A stretch of DNA of 64,000 nucleotides from UBA6059 sp040219045. GTDB lineage: Bacteria; Bacteroidota; Bacteroidia; Cytophagales; Cyclobacteriaceae. Positions within the stretch are counted from its first letter, which is position 1; each line of letters opens with the position of its first letter. The notes beneath the pieces were generated by a model, which worked only from the letters and a program-made list of their open reading frames with translations, searched no databases and had not been told where the DNA came from. Shown piece after piece: positions 34,879 to 44,258 of the stretch. The position numbers were made by a program, and so were the translations under genes. The stretch lies in the NCBI GenBank assembly GCA_965229505.1, contig OZ245881.1, positions 744,001 to 808,000 of the forward strand, in the 5' to 3' direction.

Positions 34879-35402
34879 GCCAAGCCGTACTTACTCACGT
34901 GTAGAACAGAAATACCGCCAGCTATAAACAGGGTTCCCATCATCACGTATCTCAAGTCATCAGGAATACCACTACCATGCTCCTCTGATTCGTGATCTGT
35001 ACTAGGCACTGCTATTTCTACGGAAGCTGTCTCTATTTTATTCTGATCTCGGAAACTCTGCTCGTTGACGGCCAGTGTAGCAAGGAAACCTAACCCTACC
35101 AGAACCATACCCCCTACAAAGGCGGCAGTACTCATCGTACTGGGTTCAGTCGACAGACCAAACCGACTCACCTGGATGATCGTAAATGCGCCACTGATTA
35201 TCAATGTAGCGTACATTGATAGACTTAACCATTGGGGTACCGGATGACTGTCGTGATCCGCATCTGCCATCTCCACCACTTCGGCTATTACGTTGTGTGA
35301 TGATTCAAATTGGTTTTCATTCTTGATCAAGATACCTGTGATGGCCATCACTATCAAAAGTACACCTCCGATAAAGGCTACTGTTCCGGTAAGTTTCGAC
35401 AT
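34875..35402 (-). CDS. Four-helix membrane protein with duplicated halves, unknown function
   Basis: 175 residues from ATG 35402. That start puts a membrane helix right at the N-terminus (TGTVAFIGGVLLIVMAITG), and a longer in-frame start adds a non-hydrophobic leader. The protein has two similar halves, each helix-polar loop-helix: VAFIGGVLLIVMAITG pairs with AAFVGGMVLVGLGFLA, and LSLSMYATLIISGAFTI pairs with LRYVMMGTLFIAGGISVL. Both halves end in an xVSRFGL/HVSKYGLA motif. Internal duplication is therefore likely. No family recognised. Confidence 0.6.
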   Translation of the reverse strand: MSKLTGTVAFIGGVLLIVMAITGILIKNENQFESSHNVIAEVVEMADADHDSHPVPQWLSLSMYATLIISGAFTIIQVSRFGLSTEPSTMSTAAFVGGMVLVGLGFLATLAVNEQSFRDQNKIETASVEIAVPSTDHESEEHGSGIPDDLRYVMMGTLFIAGGISVLHVSKYGLA

Positions 35403-35581
35403 GCTGGTATTGGTGGTTTGTGTAAAGACCAAGATAGAACGAAAAGTCCTAAATTCATTTCTCTCCAAACACTTTATGACTGATTTTCATCAATTACTCT
35501 TTGGAATCAGTAGTGCAAAATAATGCCACCACCATTTTAGATTGAAATTGAAATATTCTTATCTTGACAAGAAAAACAGTC

Positions 35582-35860
35582 ATGGCTGAAGATAAAAAAG
35601 GACAAGTCGAGAATATATTGAAAGAGCTCGGTCGTAAAATAGACGTGCTCATCGCAGATGCTAAGGAGGCAAAGGACGAGATCAGGGATGACGTAGAAGT
35701 GAAGATATCTGAACTGAAGAAGAGAAAGGAGACACTAGAGGGCGAGTTCGAGGAATTTAAGCACAACAATGAAGGCAAATGGGGCGAAATTAAGTCCCAC
35801 CTGAAGGTAGCCGCTGACGAAATCAAAAAGGCCGCTGAGGCTGCATTCAAGAAGGATTAA
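35582..35860 (+). CDS. Small charged coiled-coil protein
   Basis: 92 residues from ATG 35582. Almost all residues are Lys, Glu, Asp, Ala and Leu in heptad-like order (for example DVEVKISELKKRKETLEGEF), predicting one long amphipathic coiled coil. Similar small apolipoprotein-like proteins in bacteria are linked to stress, but that is a loose analogy. A TATCTTG element at 35560-35566 fits a shortened -7 box. A strong terminator follows the stop by 28 bases, so it is monocistronic. Confidence 0.6.
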   Translation: MAEDKKGQVENILKELGRKIDVLIADAKEAKDEIRDDVEVKISELKKRKETLEGEFEEFKHNNEGKWGEIKSHLKVAADEIKKAAEAAFKKD

Positions 35861-35887
35861 ACCCTTAATACCTAACCTAAAACCGAG

Positions 35888-35913
35888 AAAAGGGACGCAT
35901 ATGTGTCCCTTTT
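35888..35913 (+). terminator. Rho-independent terminator
   Basis: AAAGGGACGCAT (35888-35899 region) pairs with ATGTGTCCCTTT around a minimal loop, with one G-T pair, and is followed by a run of T. It ends the coiled-coil gene and isolates it from the ABC-F gene. Confidence 0.8.
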
Positions 35914-35930
35914 TTTCATGGCTTTTGTGG

Positions 35931-35938
35931 TAGCTTCG
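35931..35938 (+). promoter_or_regulatory. Candidate -7 element of ABC-F gene
   Basis: TAGCTTCG fits TAnnTTTG except for C at the seventh position and lies four bases before ATG 35943, the same placement as at several other genes in this window. Confidence 0.3.
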
Positions 35939-35942
35939 TGGC

Positions 35943-37823
35943 ATGAATTATTTATCGGTGGAGAACCTCTCCAAGGGGTTCGACGAGCGACAGTTATTTG
36001 ATGACCTGACTTTTGGTATTTCCAAGGGACAGAAGGTGGCGCTTGTTGGGGTGAATGGGTGCGGAAAGAGCACCTTGATGAAGATTATCGCCGGTCTGGA
36101 AACACCAGACCGAGGCACCAGGACCTTTCGGGATGGTATCAAGGTAGCCATGCTACCGCAAAATCCGGAGTTCAACGAGGAGGATGACCTTATCTCGGCC
36201 GTCTTTGACTCCAGTGACAAACTGCTGAGCGTAATTAGTGCCTATGAAAAGGCCATGTACCAGTCAGAACAGGGTGCTGACAATCTTACCGAACTTACCG
36301 ATCTGATCGGAAAGATGGAGGCCATGGAGGCATGGGATTTTGAAAGTCGGGTGAAGCAAATCCTTGGCAAGCTCGGCATCCACGACCTTGAGCAGAAAGT
36401 GAAGGAGCTATCCGGTGGTCAGCGCAAAAGAGTAGCCATCGCTCGCGCCTTGATTACGGAACCTGATTTTCTCATCATGGATGAGCCTACCAACCATCTC
36501 GATCTCGACATCATAGAATGGCTTGAAAACTATCTGGCTACCGCAAATCTTACCTTGCTGATGGTGACTCACGATCGCTATTTCCTTGATCGGGTGACCA
36601 ATGAGATATTCGAGTTGGAGGAAGGTCAGCTCCATACCTACCATGGCAACTACAGCTATTTTCTCGAGAAAAAAGAAGAGCGACAAATACAGCAAGCTAC
36701 CGAAATAGGCAAAGCCAAAAACCTGATGAAAAAGGAGCTGGAGTGGATGCGACGGCAGCCTAAAGCCAGGGGTACAAAGGCCAAGTATCGCATTGATGCC
36801 TTCTATGAAACCAAAGACAAAGCCAATAGTGGGACAATCACAAAAGAGATGGAGGTCAACATCCAGGGCAGCCGTCAAGGGAAGAAAGTACTTGAGCTAA
36901 AGAAGGTCTCCAAATCGTGGGGAGACCTGGTCGTCATGGACAAATTTGAGTACGTCTTTAAGCGCAAAGACCGTATTGGGATCGTTGGAAAAAACGGGGT
37001 GGGTAAGTCCACGTTCCTGGACATGATCAATGGAAAAGTGAAACCCGATAGCGGAGAGACAGATAGCGGTCAGACTACCAATATTGGCTACTACACGCAA
37101 GAGGAAGCCATATTTGATCCTGGCAAAAAAGTAATAGAGACCATCCAGGAAATAGCCGAGGTGATCACCCTTGACAATGGGTCGGTGGTCACAGCTTCTC
37201 AGCTACTTAACCAGTTCCTCTTTCCACCCAAGATGCAGCACAACCGAGTAGGTAAGCTGAGCGGAGGAGAACGCAGACGCCTACAGCTATTGAGGGTACT
37301 CATCAAAAATCCAAACTTTCTGATTCTCGATGAGCCGACCAACGACTTAGACATTATGACCCTCAATGTTCTTGAAGACTATCTCGATTCATTCGATGGC
37401 TCCTTATTGGTTGTATCTCACGATCGCTACTTTATGGATAAGCTTGTAGATCACCTTTTTATCTTTAGAGGTGATGGCGTGATAGACGATTTCCCAGGCA
37501 ACTACACGGACTTCCGAGAAATTGAGTCCATGAACAAAGTGGCACAGCCAGCTAAAAAAACTAAATCCGAACAGCCTGTCATCACCGAACAGCCAAAGGA
37601 AAAAAAGAAACTTAGTTTCAAAGAAAAGCAGGAGTTTGATCGTTTGGAAAGTGAGATTGCAAATCTGGAAACCAAAAAGGCAGAGCTCACTGAATCGCTC
37701 TCAAAGCCAGATCAGAGTCATGAAGAACTAGCCGACACAGCTAAAGAAATAGAAGAGATCACTGAACAACTGGAGGAAAAGGAGATGCGCTGGTTGGAGC
37801 TCTCGGAGTTGGTAGATGCATAA
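35943..37823 (+). CDS. uup: ABC-F family ATPase (Uup-like)
   Basis: 626 residues with two ABC domains and no membrane segments. Domain 1: Walker A GVNGCGKST (36-44), signature LSGGQRKRVAIARAL (~158), Walker B FLIMDEPTNHLDL. Domain 2: GKNGVGKST (~350), LSGGERRRLQLLRVL (~438), FLILDEPTNDLDI. The linker (~220-290) includes the P-site tRNA interaction motif. A charged coiled coil from ~550 to the end (EFDRLESEIANLETKKAEL) matches the DNA-binding C-terminus of Uup. ABC-F proteins act on ribosomes; Uup also affects transposon excision. The DUF2157-type gene begins two bases after the stop. Confidence 0.88.
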   Translation: MNYLSVENLSKGFDERQLFDDLTFGISKGQKVALVGVNGCGKSTLMKIIAGLETPDRGTRTFRDGIKVAMLPQNPEFNEEDDLISAVFDSSDKLLSVISAYEKAMYQSEQGADNLTELTDLIGKMEAMEAWDFESRVKQILGKLGIHDLEQKVKELSGGQRKRVAIARALITEPDFLIMDEPTNHLDLDIIEWLENYLATANLTLLMVTHDRYFLDRVTNEIFELEEGQLHTYHGNYSYFLEKKEERQIQQATEIGKAKNLMKKELEWMRRQPKARGTKAKYRIDAFYETKDKANSGTITKEMEVNIQGSRQGKKVLELKKVSKSWGDLVVMDKFEYVFKRKDRIGIVGKNGVGKSTFLDMINGKVKPDSGETDSGQTTNIGYYTQEEAIFDPGKKVIETIQEIAEVITLDNGSVVTASQLLNQFLFPPKMQHNRVGKLSGGERRRLQLLRVLIKNPNFLILDEPTNDLDIMTLNVLEDYLDSFDGSLLVVSHDRYFMDKLVDHLFIFRGDGVIDDFPGNYTDFREIESMNKVAQPAKKTKSEQPVITEQPKEKKKLSFKEKQEFDRLESEIANLETKKAELTESLSKPDQSHEELADTAKEIEEITEQLEEKEMRWLELSELVDA

Positions 37824-37825
37824 CA

Positions 37826-38863
37826 ATGAAAGTCACTAAGTCGAAATATAGGATCATCAAAGAAGCCTTAGATCGCTGGGAAAGCGACGAGGTGATTGAT
37901 CCTTCGACTAAAGAACGACTTAGCCAAAACTTAGAAGTCATTCCATTTGACTGGCAGAGGCTTGCCAGGTATTCTTTCATCTTTGCTATTGGCTGTATCG
38001 TTATTGCAGTCATAGCCACTCTGGCCGACGACTGGATCGTAGAACTCATCAGAAGCCTTGTTGACTCCCCTGATGGGTACAAGTCGCTTTTTTTCGCGCT
38101 CCTCGCTGCTATGCTATTCTTTTTGGGCTACCGCCGAAAGAGCCATTACCCACACCAGCGACTGCTCAATGAAGCGCTCTATCTACTAGGTGCGATAGCG
38201 ACCGCTACAAGTTTGGGTTACCTCGCCGTGATCTTCTCCAAAAACGACATATACTATCCCATACTGGTATTGATCGCAACGTTGGTTTATGGCTACCTCG
38301 GCATCAAGCTGAAATCTGATCTTATCTGGGCGTTTGCGCTCTGCTGTGCCGTAACATGGATGATCCTAGAGACGGGCTACTGGAGCGACTGGGAAGACCG
38401 ATTGTTGGGCATGAATTACACTCTCCGACTCGCCATCTTTAGCTTCCTCATGGTCACCTTGAGTTTTTCCATGCTCAATAAGCGGCCTTTTTCAGAGTTT
38501 GTTGAGATCACACAGTCCACCGGCATGCTGGTACTCTTCATATCTCTGTGGATACTCTCTATCTCTGGCAACTACACCTCCTGGGATACCTGGAACGAGG
38601 TGCGACAATACGAACTCTGGGGCTGGGGATTACTCATGGCGGCTTGCTCGGTCGGTGCTATTTTCTACGGTATCAAGAAAGATATTCCGATAATCAGAGA
38701 CTTTGGCGTGGGCTTCCTTCTGCTCAATCTGCTCACGCGCTACGTTGAGTACGGGTACCCCAATCTTCATAAGGCCGTATTCTTTGGCATTCTTGGATTG
38801 ATCTTTTGGCTGATCGGCAGCAACGCGGAAAAATTGATGCTGAGGGGTAAGGATCAGTCGTGA
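37826..38863 (+). CDS. DUF2157-type polytopic membrane protein
   Basis: 345 residues. A soluble N-terminal ~45 residues (KEALDRWESDEVIDPSTKERL) precedes about nine membrane helices beginning YSFIFAIGCIVIAVIATLA. The 'short cytosolic helical leader plus many helices' layout matches DUF2157. No transport motif is evident. It follows the ABC-F gene by two bases and is probably co-expressed with it. Confidence 0.6.
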   Translation: MKVTKSKYRIIKEALDRWESDEVIDPSTKERLSQNLEVIPFDWQRLARYSFIFAIGCIVIAVIATLADDWIVELIRSLVDSPDGYKSLFFALLAAMLFFLGYRRKSHYPHQRLLNEALYLLGAIATATSLGYLAVIFSKNDIYYPILVLIATLVYGYLGIKLKSDLIWAFALCCAVTWMILETGYWSDWEDRLLGMNYTLRLAIFSFLMVTLSFSMLNKRPFSEFVEITQSTGMLVLFISLWILSISGNYTSWDTWNEVRQYELWGWGLLMAACSVGAIFYGIKKDIPIIRDFGVGFLLLNLLTRYVEYGYPNLHKAVFFGILGLIFWLIGSNAEKLMLRGKDQS

Positions 38864-38864
38864 C

Positions 38865-40079
38865 TTAGATAAACTGTAAGTGATCAAACTTACTATTTAG
38901 CACCACAGAAGAATCTACCTTGAGCCATTTATCGAGAATGCTGGCATACACTTGCCGGAAGTCTATGCTATACTTCAGGTCACCATTGTCAAGGTCAGCA
39001 AGATCAGGTATATCATTGTAGATACCCGCCCGGTTGAGTTGATTGCCTATCAGGAATACGCAATTGGCTGTACCATGATCGGTACCGCCGCTGGCATTTT
39101 CTTCTACCCTCCGCCCAAACTCACTGAAGACCATGACCAAAGTACTATCAAGAGCACCAGTGCTTTTTAAGTCTTTAACAAAAGAAGCAATACTGTCATT
39201 GAAGACTTTCATTGGCCATCCAATAGAACCAACTTGATTGGAGTGAGTATCGAACCCGGTATGGGATACATAGTAAACACTCGAAGTACTACCGGCATTG
39301 ATTAGCTGACCTACGCTCCTCAATTCATTTCCTAACACTGTAGATGGGTAGTCAACGCTTGTTTTATAGAGTTTGGTCAAACTCTTAAGGTAATCCAGCG
39401 AAGCATAACCGTTCTGCGCCGTTTTATAGAGAAATCCTAGATTTGAGTCATCAATAGAACCAGATGTTTCACTCACCCACTGCTTATTGACCAATTCTGG
39501 TATAGTCTTGTGATAGTTGAAAGGGTCGGTAAGTGCAAGCCCGTTTCCTTTCTCGCCCTTCATCACTCTAGAGAGCATAGTTGACATCTCTACTGCTTCA
39601 TGCGGGCTAAACCGATCCACACATTTAGCATCAAGGTATCTGCCAATCCATCCAGTATTCTTATGATGATTTGAATCTCCCGCCGTATGCCAGATATCCA
39701 TTGCTCTGAAATGTGACCTATCAGGATTGGGATACCCAACACCATTGACTACAGATAGCGAGCCATCATCATACAGACTTTTTAGTGAAGTCAGCTGGGG
39801 ACTAAAACCATAATCATCATTAGCTTTTAGCGCTTTGTTTTTCTTAATGGCTATTTGTGGTCTATTCGAATAGTAAAGATCATTCTGATAAGGAATTACC
39901 GAATTCAATCCATCATTTCCTCCTGACAGTTGTATGACCACTAGCTTGTTGATTTCTCTGGCTACCCGAGCACTTGATGGGGCAGTACAGCTGGCTAACT
40001 GCGCTAAAAAACCAGGCACAAATACAGAAGTACCCAAGGCGCCTGTTGATTGAATAAACTTTCTTCGATTGACCTTCAT
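38865..40079 (-). CDS. DUF1501 family exported protein, copy A
   Basis: 404 residues. The leader MKVNRRKFIQSTGALGTSVF has a twin-arginine motif (NRRKFI), so Tat export is expected; a Cys near residue 31 (LASC) may be lipidated. Core motifs are VVIQLSGGNDGLNSVIP (~48), GVGYPNPDRSHFRAMDIWHT (~120), SHTGFDTHSNQVG (~265) and SEFGRRVEENASGGTDHGTA (~319), which together mark the DUF1501 alkaline-phosphatase/sulfatase-like fold. Its function is unknown. It is the second gene of a DUF1800-DUF1501 unit that is duplicated directly upstream. Residues 306-379 are nearly identical to copy B. Confidence 0.93.
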   Translation of the reverse strand: MKVNRRKFIQSTGALGTSVFVPGFLAQLASCTAPSSARVAREINKLVVIQLSGGNDGLNSVIPYQNDLYYSNRPQIAIKKNKALKANDDYGFSPQLTSLKSLYDDGSLSVVNGVGYPNPDRSHFRAMDIWHTAGDSNHHKNTGWIGRYLDAKCVDRFSPHEAVEMSTMLSRVMKGEKGNGLALTDPFNYHKTIPELVNKQWVSETSGSIDDSNLGFLYKTAQNGYASLDYLKSLTKLYKTSVDYPSTVLGNELRSVGQLINAGSTSSVYYVSHTGFDTHSNQVGSIGWPMKVFNDSIASFVKDLKSTGALDSTLVMVFSEFGRRVEENASGGTDHGTANCVFLIGNQLNRAGIYNDIPDLADLDNGDLKYSIDFRQVYASILDKWLKVDSSVVLNSKFDHLQFI

Positions 40080-40088
40080 CTCATTGTT

Positions 40089-41483
40089 CTAGCAAAGTTG
40101 GTATTCTGGAAGTTGAAGTAATTCTTTCAGATAGTCAACAAATATATCACCTTCAGATTTCAACCAACCAGATTCCAATCTGCTTGGATCTATACTTTCA
40201 ACTTCCTGACCTACAATATAAAACCTCAGCTGTACTAAGGCTGATTCTAAAGGTAAATTTGAAAATTCAGCATAAAGTTGACTTATATCCGCAGAACCTC
40301 TGATTTTGTAATAGAAATCATCACTGTCTGATGATCCCAAAAAATCGAATCGATCGTCTTCAACTCCCTCATCAAGAACTACTTGCGGGAGTTTCATCCT
40401 AAAAAAGAGAGTTGAACTATTGATCAATTCCCTTCCTGACGGCCATCCGCCTACATTCGGAGGATTGAGTAGATGTTGACCCACGTATTGTTGCATTACA
40501 ATCAGTGGGTAATCTTCCGGACATTCGATATTCAATAGTCTGCCTAAGCCTATCAAATACTCCATTTGGCTTTTAATTTTAGCATCAAGAAGCTCATCCG
40601 AAAAGAACCATTCGCTTGTAAAAATCTCATCCAGCAAAGACTCTATGTCATAAGAGCTCTGATAAAACCAACTGGCAAGCTGGTCTATCCTATCCTCATC
40701 TGGTTCGTCGCTTACCAGAAAAAGGTAAATCTTCTTGGCAAGGTGTCTTGCGCTGGCTTTATGATTAAGCGCAATATTAATGATGTCGTCACCATTGAAG
40801 TGTCCGGTCTCTCCAAGGAAAGTTTTGAGCCCATCATCGTGAGTCTTTTCATCAAAATAATATATCCATGATTCGTCAAACTTATATTTCCATCCCGTAA
40901 ACGCCCTTGCGGCCTCCTTAATATCTGTCTCCGTGTAGTTTCCAATGCCCAGAGTAAAAAGCTCCAAAAACTCTCGAGCAAAGTTTTCATTGGGAGCGTC
41001 TTTGCGATTACGTTGATTATCAAGAAACTCAAGCATAGCAGGATGTTTCGAGACATTGGTGAGCAATGATTTGAAATCTCCTAACGCGTGCTTTCTGATT
41101 GTATTAAGCAAGTCCTGACACAAGAAGGGATTGTTAGCAATGAAGGCAAAGTGATCATGCCAGAAAATCGTCATTTTCTCTCTAAGATCAGATTTGGAAT
41201 GAAACATTGACCTAAGCCATGTCAGGTTTACTTTTACGAAAGCATTCGCTTTGTCTACACGAAAGTCATTCTGCTCTGCTGTACTTAAACCCTTGGGATA
41301 GGGTCCGGACACTCGTGCTGATAAACTAATGGCCTTGGTTTCTTCAACGACCATTGAGTTGCGTTTAATTTCTTGAAATACCTCTTGGGGAGTGAGACCT
41401 ATTTTGCTTTGCAGCTCGGAATAAGAAACTCCAAAACCCGCACGCAAATAAATGTGTCTTACTTCCTTCTGAGAAAGCTTCAT
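40089..41483 (-). CDS. DUF1800 family protein, copy A
   Basis: 464 residues, no signal peptide. Core motifs are REKMTIFWHDHF (~100), NENFAREFLELFTLGIGNYTE (~164), EAARAFTGWKY (~192) and the C-terminal NPPNVGGWPSGRELIN (~345), the hallmark of PF08811. DUF1800 genes are almost always next to DUF1501, as here (nine bases between them), so the pair is thought to act together. It is paralogous to the 42725-44113 gene, at roughly half identity by eye, and the two begin with a similar [KQ]LxQKxxxHxYxRxGFGxSYSE motif. Confidence 0.92.
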   Translation of the reverse strand: MKLSQKEVRHIYLRAGFGVSYSELQSKIGLTPQEVFQEIKRNSMVVEETKAISLSARVSGPYPKGLSTAEQNDFRVDKANAFVKVNLTWLRSMFHSKSDLREKMTIFWHDHFAFIANNPFLCQDLLNTIRKHALGDFKSLLTNVSKHPAMLEFLDNQRNRKDAPNENFAREFLELFTLGIGNYTETDIKEAARAFTGWKYKFDESWIYYFDEKTHDDGLKTFLGETGHFNGDDIINIALNHKASARHLAKKIYLFLVSDEPDEDRIDQLASWFYQSSYDIESLLDEIFTSEWFFSDELLDAKIKSQMEYLIGLGRLLNIECPEDYPLIVMQQYVGQHLLNPPNVGGWPSGRELINSSTLFFRMKLPQVVLDEGVEDDRFDFLGSSDSDDFYYKIRGSADISQLYAEFSNLPLESALVQLRFYIVGQEVESIDPSRLESGWLKSEGDIFVDYLKELLQLPEYQLC

Positions 41484-41499
41484 AACTCAATCCGCTTCA

Positions 41500-42720
41500 T
41501 TAAATAAACTGTAGATTTTCAAATCTGTTTTTCAAGACTAGCTCCGAGTCCACCTTAAGCCATTGATCAAGCACAGTAGCATACACCTGCCGGAAGTCAA
41601 TACTGTACTTCAGATCACCATTATCCAAATCTGCTAAGTCAGGTATATCATTGTAGATGCCAGCCCGATTGAGTTGATTCCCTATCAGGAATACGTTATT
41701 CGCCGTACCGTGATCAGTACCGCCGCTCGCATTTTCTTCCACTCTCCGCCCAAACTCACTGAAGACCATGACCAAAGTACTATCCAGTGCCCCGGTACTT
41801 CTTAAATCCTTCACAAAAGTTGATAACCCTTCATTGAAAACCCTGAGCGGCCAGTTAAGGAAGTGATTTTGATCGGCATGCGAGTCAAACCCTTCGTGCG
41901 ATACATAATAAATGGATGTATCCACCCCGGAGCTGATCAACTCTGATACGGTCTTGAGCTTTCTGGCAAATGGCGTAGAAGGATAGGAAGCTTTTGAGTT
42001 AGCTGTCTTACTAATCTCATGCAAATAATCTGTCGATGACTGAATGCTCTGAACCGACTTGTAGAGATAGTGTAAAGCAGGGTTCTGTGCTTGTCTGCCG
42101 TGATCAAAATCGATTCGCTGTTCCCTCATGATTGCCGGAATGGCATCATGCTGGGATGGATCAACTACTGAAAACCCAGTTCTTAGTTCGCCTCTGAGTG
42201 CCATATCCAGCTTGATCCCTACCTGAAGTGCCTTGTATGGATCACTATCATCTTTACATACAGCGTCCAAATATCTGCCAACCCAACCTGTGGCTAATTC
42301 GGTATTTCCATCCCCTGCAGACTGCCAAATGTCCATTGACCGAAAATGTGACCTATTTGGATTGGGGTATCCCACCCCATTTACTACCGACAATAGTCCT
42401 TCATCATAAAGCCATCGAAAAACATCAACTGATGGGTTGAAACCATACTGATCAGTAATCTTTAGCACTTCATTATCAGCTACCGCCAAATTAGGTCTGC
42501 TGCGATGGTAGATGTCATTTCCGGTAGGGATGAGCGTATTGAGCCCATCATTGCCACCGGACAACTGGATAACAACCAACCTTCGGCCATCGAGCGCTAC
42601 TCTGCTGACGTCCGTACACCCTGAGAGTGCAGATAGAAAGTTGGGCAAGAGCAAAGTGCCCGCTCCAGCCACACCGGTTGACTTGATGAATTGACGTCTA
42701 TGTTTGCTGTATATACTCAT
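41500..42720 (-). CDS. DUF1501 family exported protein, copy B
   Basis: 406 residues. The leader has HRRQFIKSTGVAGAGTLLLP (Tat-type RR) and a Cys near 35 (LSGC). Core motifs are VVIQLSGGNDGLNTLIP, GVGYPNPNRSHFRSMDIWQS, SHEGFDSHADQNH and SEFGRRVEENASGGTDHGTAN, as in copy A. The N-terminal two-thirds differ markedly from copy A, while residues 308-381 match copy A at all but one position. It ends 16 bases before the copy A DUF1800 gene, so the four genes run as one transcription unit. Confidence 0.93.
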   Translation of the reverse strand: MSIYSKHRRQFIKSTGVAGAGTLLLPNFLSALSGCTDVSRVALDGRRLVVIQLSGGNDGLNTLIPTGNDIYHRSRPNLAVADNEVLKITDQYGFNPSVDVFRWLYDEGLLSVVNGVGYPNPNRSHFRSMDIWQSAGDGNTELATGWVGRYLDAVCKDDSDPYKALQVGIKLDMALRGELRTGFSVVDPSQHDAIPAIMREQRIDFDHGRQAQNPALHYLYKSVQSIQSSTDYLHEISKTANSKASYPSTPFARKLKTVSELISSGVDTSIYYVSHEGFDSHADQNHFLNWPLRVFNEGLSTFVKDLRSTGALDSTLVMVFSEFGRRVEENASGGTDHGTANNVFLIGNQLNRAGIYNDIPDLADLDNGDLKYSIDFRQVYATVLDQWLKVDSELVLKNRFENLQFI

Positions 42721-42724
42721 CGGC

Positions 42725-44113
42725 TCAGCACAGTTGGTATTCCGGTGATTGTAGTAACAATTTCAAGTTATCAATAAACGCTGTTTCTCGGGAAGTCCAC
42801 CAAGCCGCAGGTTCGAGAGTTATTCCCTCAGCTTCTGGCTGAAGAAGATAAGATGCAAGATCTTCATTCCTGACTTTATCATCACTATCCTCAAATGTTT
42901 CATAAAGTGCGGTAATGTCTGTGGTACCTGTGATACGATGATAAATATGTAGGTAATCGTCGGTGGCTAAGAACTCAGTCCTTTTGCCAATCTCTGCACC
43001 CTCCAGCATCATTTCAGGAAGCTTCATCCGAAAGAGTAAAGTAAAATTATTAATAGCCTCCATTCCCTTAGGCCAACCACCAACATTGGGAGGATAAAAC
43101 AACTCCTGTCCCAAAAGTTCCTGGATATAATTGATTGGATACTGTTTCGGATATTGGACATTGAGCACTCTGGTCAGGCCAATCATGTACTCATGTGGTG
43201 TCTTGATCTTAGCACCAATCAAGTCTTCGCTATAGAACCAATCAGACAGAAAAATTGCATCCAATAACGCTTTGATCTCGTACCCGGAATCATAAAACGC
43301 TTTGCTGATCAGAGCAATATGAGACTCATTGATTTCTTCCGAAACAAGGTAGCGGTATATTTTTTGAGCAATAAAACTAGCCGTCTCTGGACGTGACAAG
43401 AGGATATCAATAATATCTTCTCCCGAGAAGTTGCCGGACTGTCCCATGAACTCCTTGACCTCCTCGTCATGCGCTTCCTGGTTGTAGAAGAATTCCCAAT
43501 CTTCAGTCAGTCGATACTGCCATCCTGTAAATGCTCTGGCCGCCTCTTTAACATCACTTTCAGTATAGTTGCCCTTCCCTATCGTAAATAGCTCTAGCAA
43601 TTCCCTGCCAAAATTCTCATTTGGATTGGCCTTTAGGTTTTGTTGGTTATTTAGAAAGCCTATCATGGCCGGTTGTCTTGATACAGCCAGCAGCAACGTT
43701 CTGAAATTGCCTAAACTGTTTTCTCGGATAGTATTGACAAGACACTGGACGAGATAGGGGTTGTTATCTTCACAGGCAAAATGATCGTGCCAGAATAAAC
43801 TCATTTTCTCACGGAGATCTGCTTCTGGCTTTAGCATTTGATTAAACCATAAACGGTTCAGTCTTTTAACCGTATCTCTCCTATCACCATAGTATTGATC
43901 GCGCTTTTCTTTTGACAAGTCTTTACTTGGAGGCTTTGACAGCCAACTCTTGATGTCTATTGTATTGAGCGGCTTATACTCCTCGGCACTTTTCCAAATC
44001 TCATCAAAGAGCGCCGCACTATCCCAACCTGTTTTAGCTCTACACTCTGAATAAGAGATGCCAAATCCTGTCCGCCAATAGAGATGCTGTATTTGCTTTT
44101 GAGTGAGCTGCAT
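42725..44113 (-). CDS. DUF1800 family protein, copy B
   Basis: 462 residues from ATG 44113. This start aligns with the paralogue's MKLSQKEVRHIY and lies just downstream of a perfect -7 element; an upstream in-frame ATG at 44215 would add 34 residues without homology. Motifs are REKMSLFWHDHFACED, NENFGRELLELFTIGKGNYTE, EAARAFTGWQY and FYPPNVGGWPKGMEAIN. Its stop is four bases from the DUF1501 copy B start. Together they form the upstream half of the duplicated module. Confidence 0.92.
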   Translation of the reverse strand: MQLTQKQIQHLYWRTGFGISYSECRAKTGWDSAALFDEIWKSAEEYKPLNTIDIKSWLSKPPSKDLSKEKRDQYYGDRRDTVKRLNRLWFNQMLKPEADLREKMSLFWHDHFACEDNNPYLVQCLVNTIRENSLGNFRTLLLAVSRQPAMIGFLNNQQNLKANPNENFGRELLELFTIGKGNYTESDVKEAARAFTGWQYRLTEDWEFFYNQEAHDEEVKEFMGQSGNFSGEDIIDILLSRPETASFIAQKIYRYLVSEEINESHIALISKAFYDSGYEIKALLDAIFLSDWFYSEDLIGAKIKTPHEYMIGLTRVLNVQYPKQYPINYIQELLGQELFYPPNVGGWPKGMEAINNFTLLFRMKLPEMMLEGAEIGKRTEFLATDDYLHIYHRITGTTDITALYETFEDSDDKVRNEDLASYLLQPEAEGITLEPAAWWTSRETAFIDNLKLLLQSPEYQLC

Positions 44114-44119
44114 TGACAG

Positions 44120-44127
44120 CAAAGTTA
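44120..44127 (-). promoter_or_regulatory. -7 element (TAnnTTTG) of the DUF1800/1501 operon
   Basis: TAACTTTG on the minus strand is a perfect consensus match six bases before ATG 44113. A TTGC lies about 22 bases further upstream as a possible -33 element. This supports the chosen start and a short or absent leader. Confidence 0.45.
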
Positions 44128-44258
44128 ACGGCTTACAGCTTAAAAAAAGCAAGCCGACTATAGCATGAGATGATTCATAATGACTGTTCCGGGATCTTGG
44201 ACTGAGAATCCCCACATCTTTCTCTCAAAATCTATATCTTCTCATCAAAATTAGCACT

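Noticed and set aside
44114..44215. Longer start (ATG 44215) for DUF1800 copy B
   Set aside because: The extra 34 residues have no counterpart in the paralogue and the -7 element lies inside the extension.
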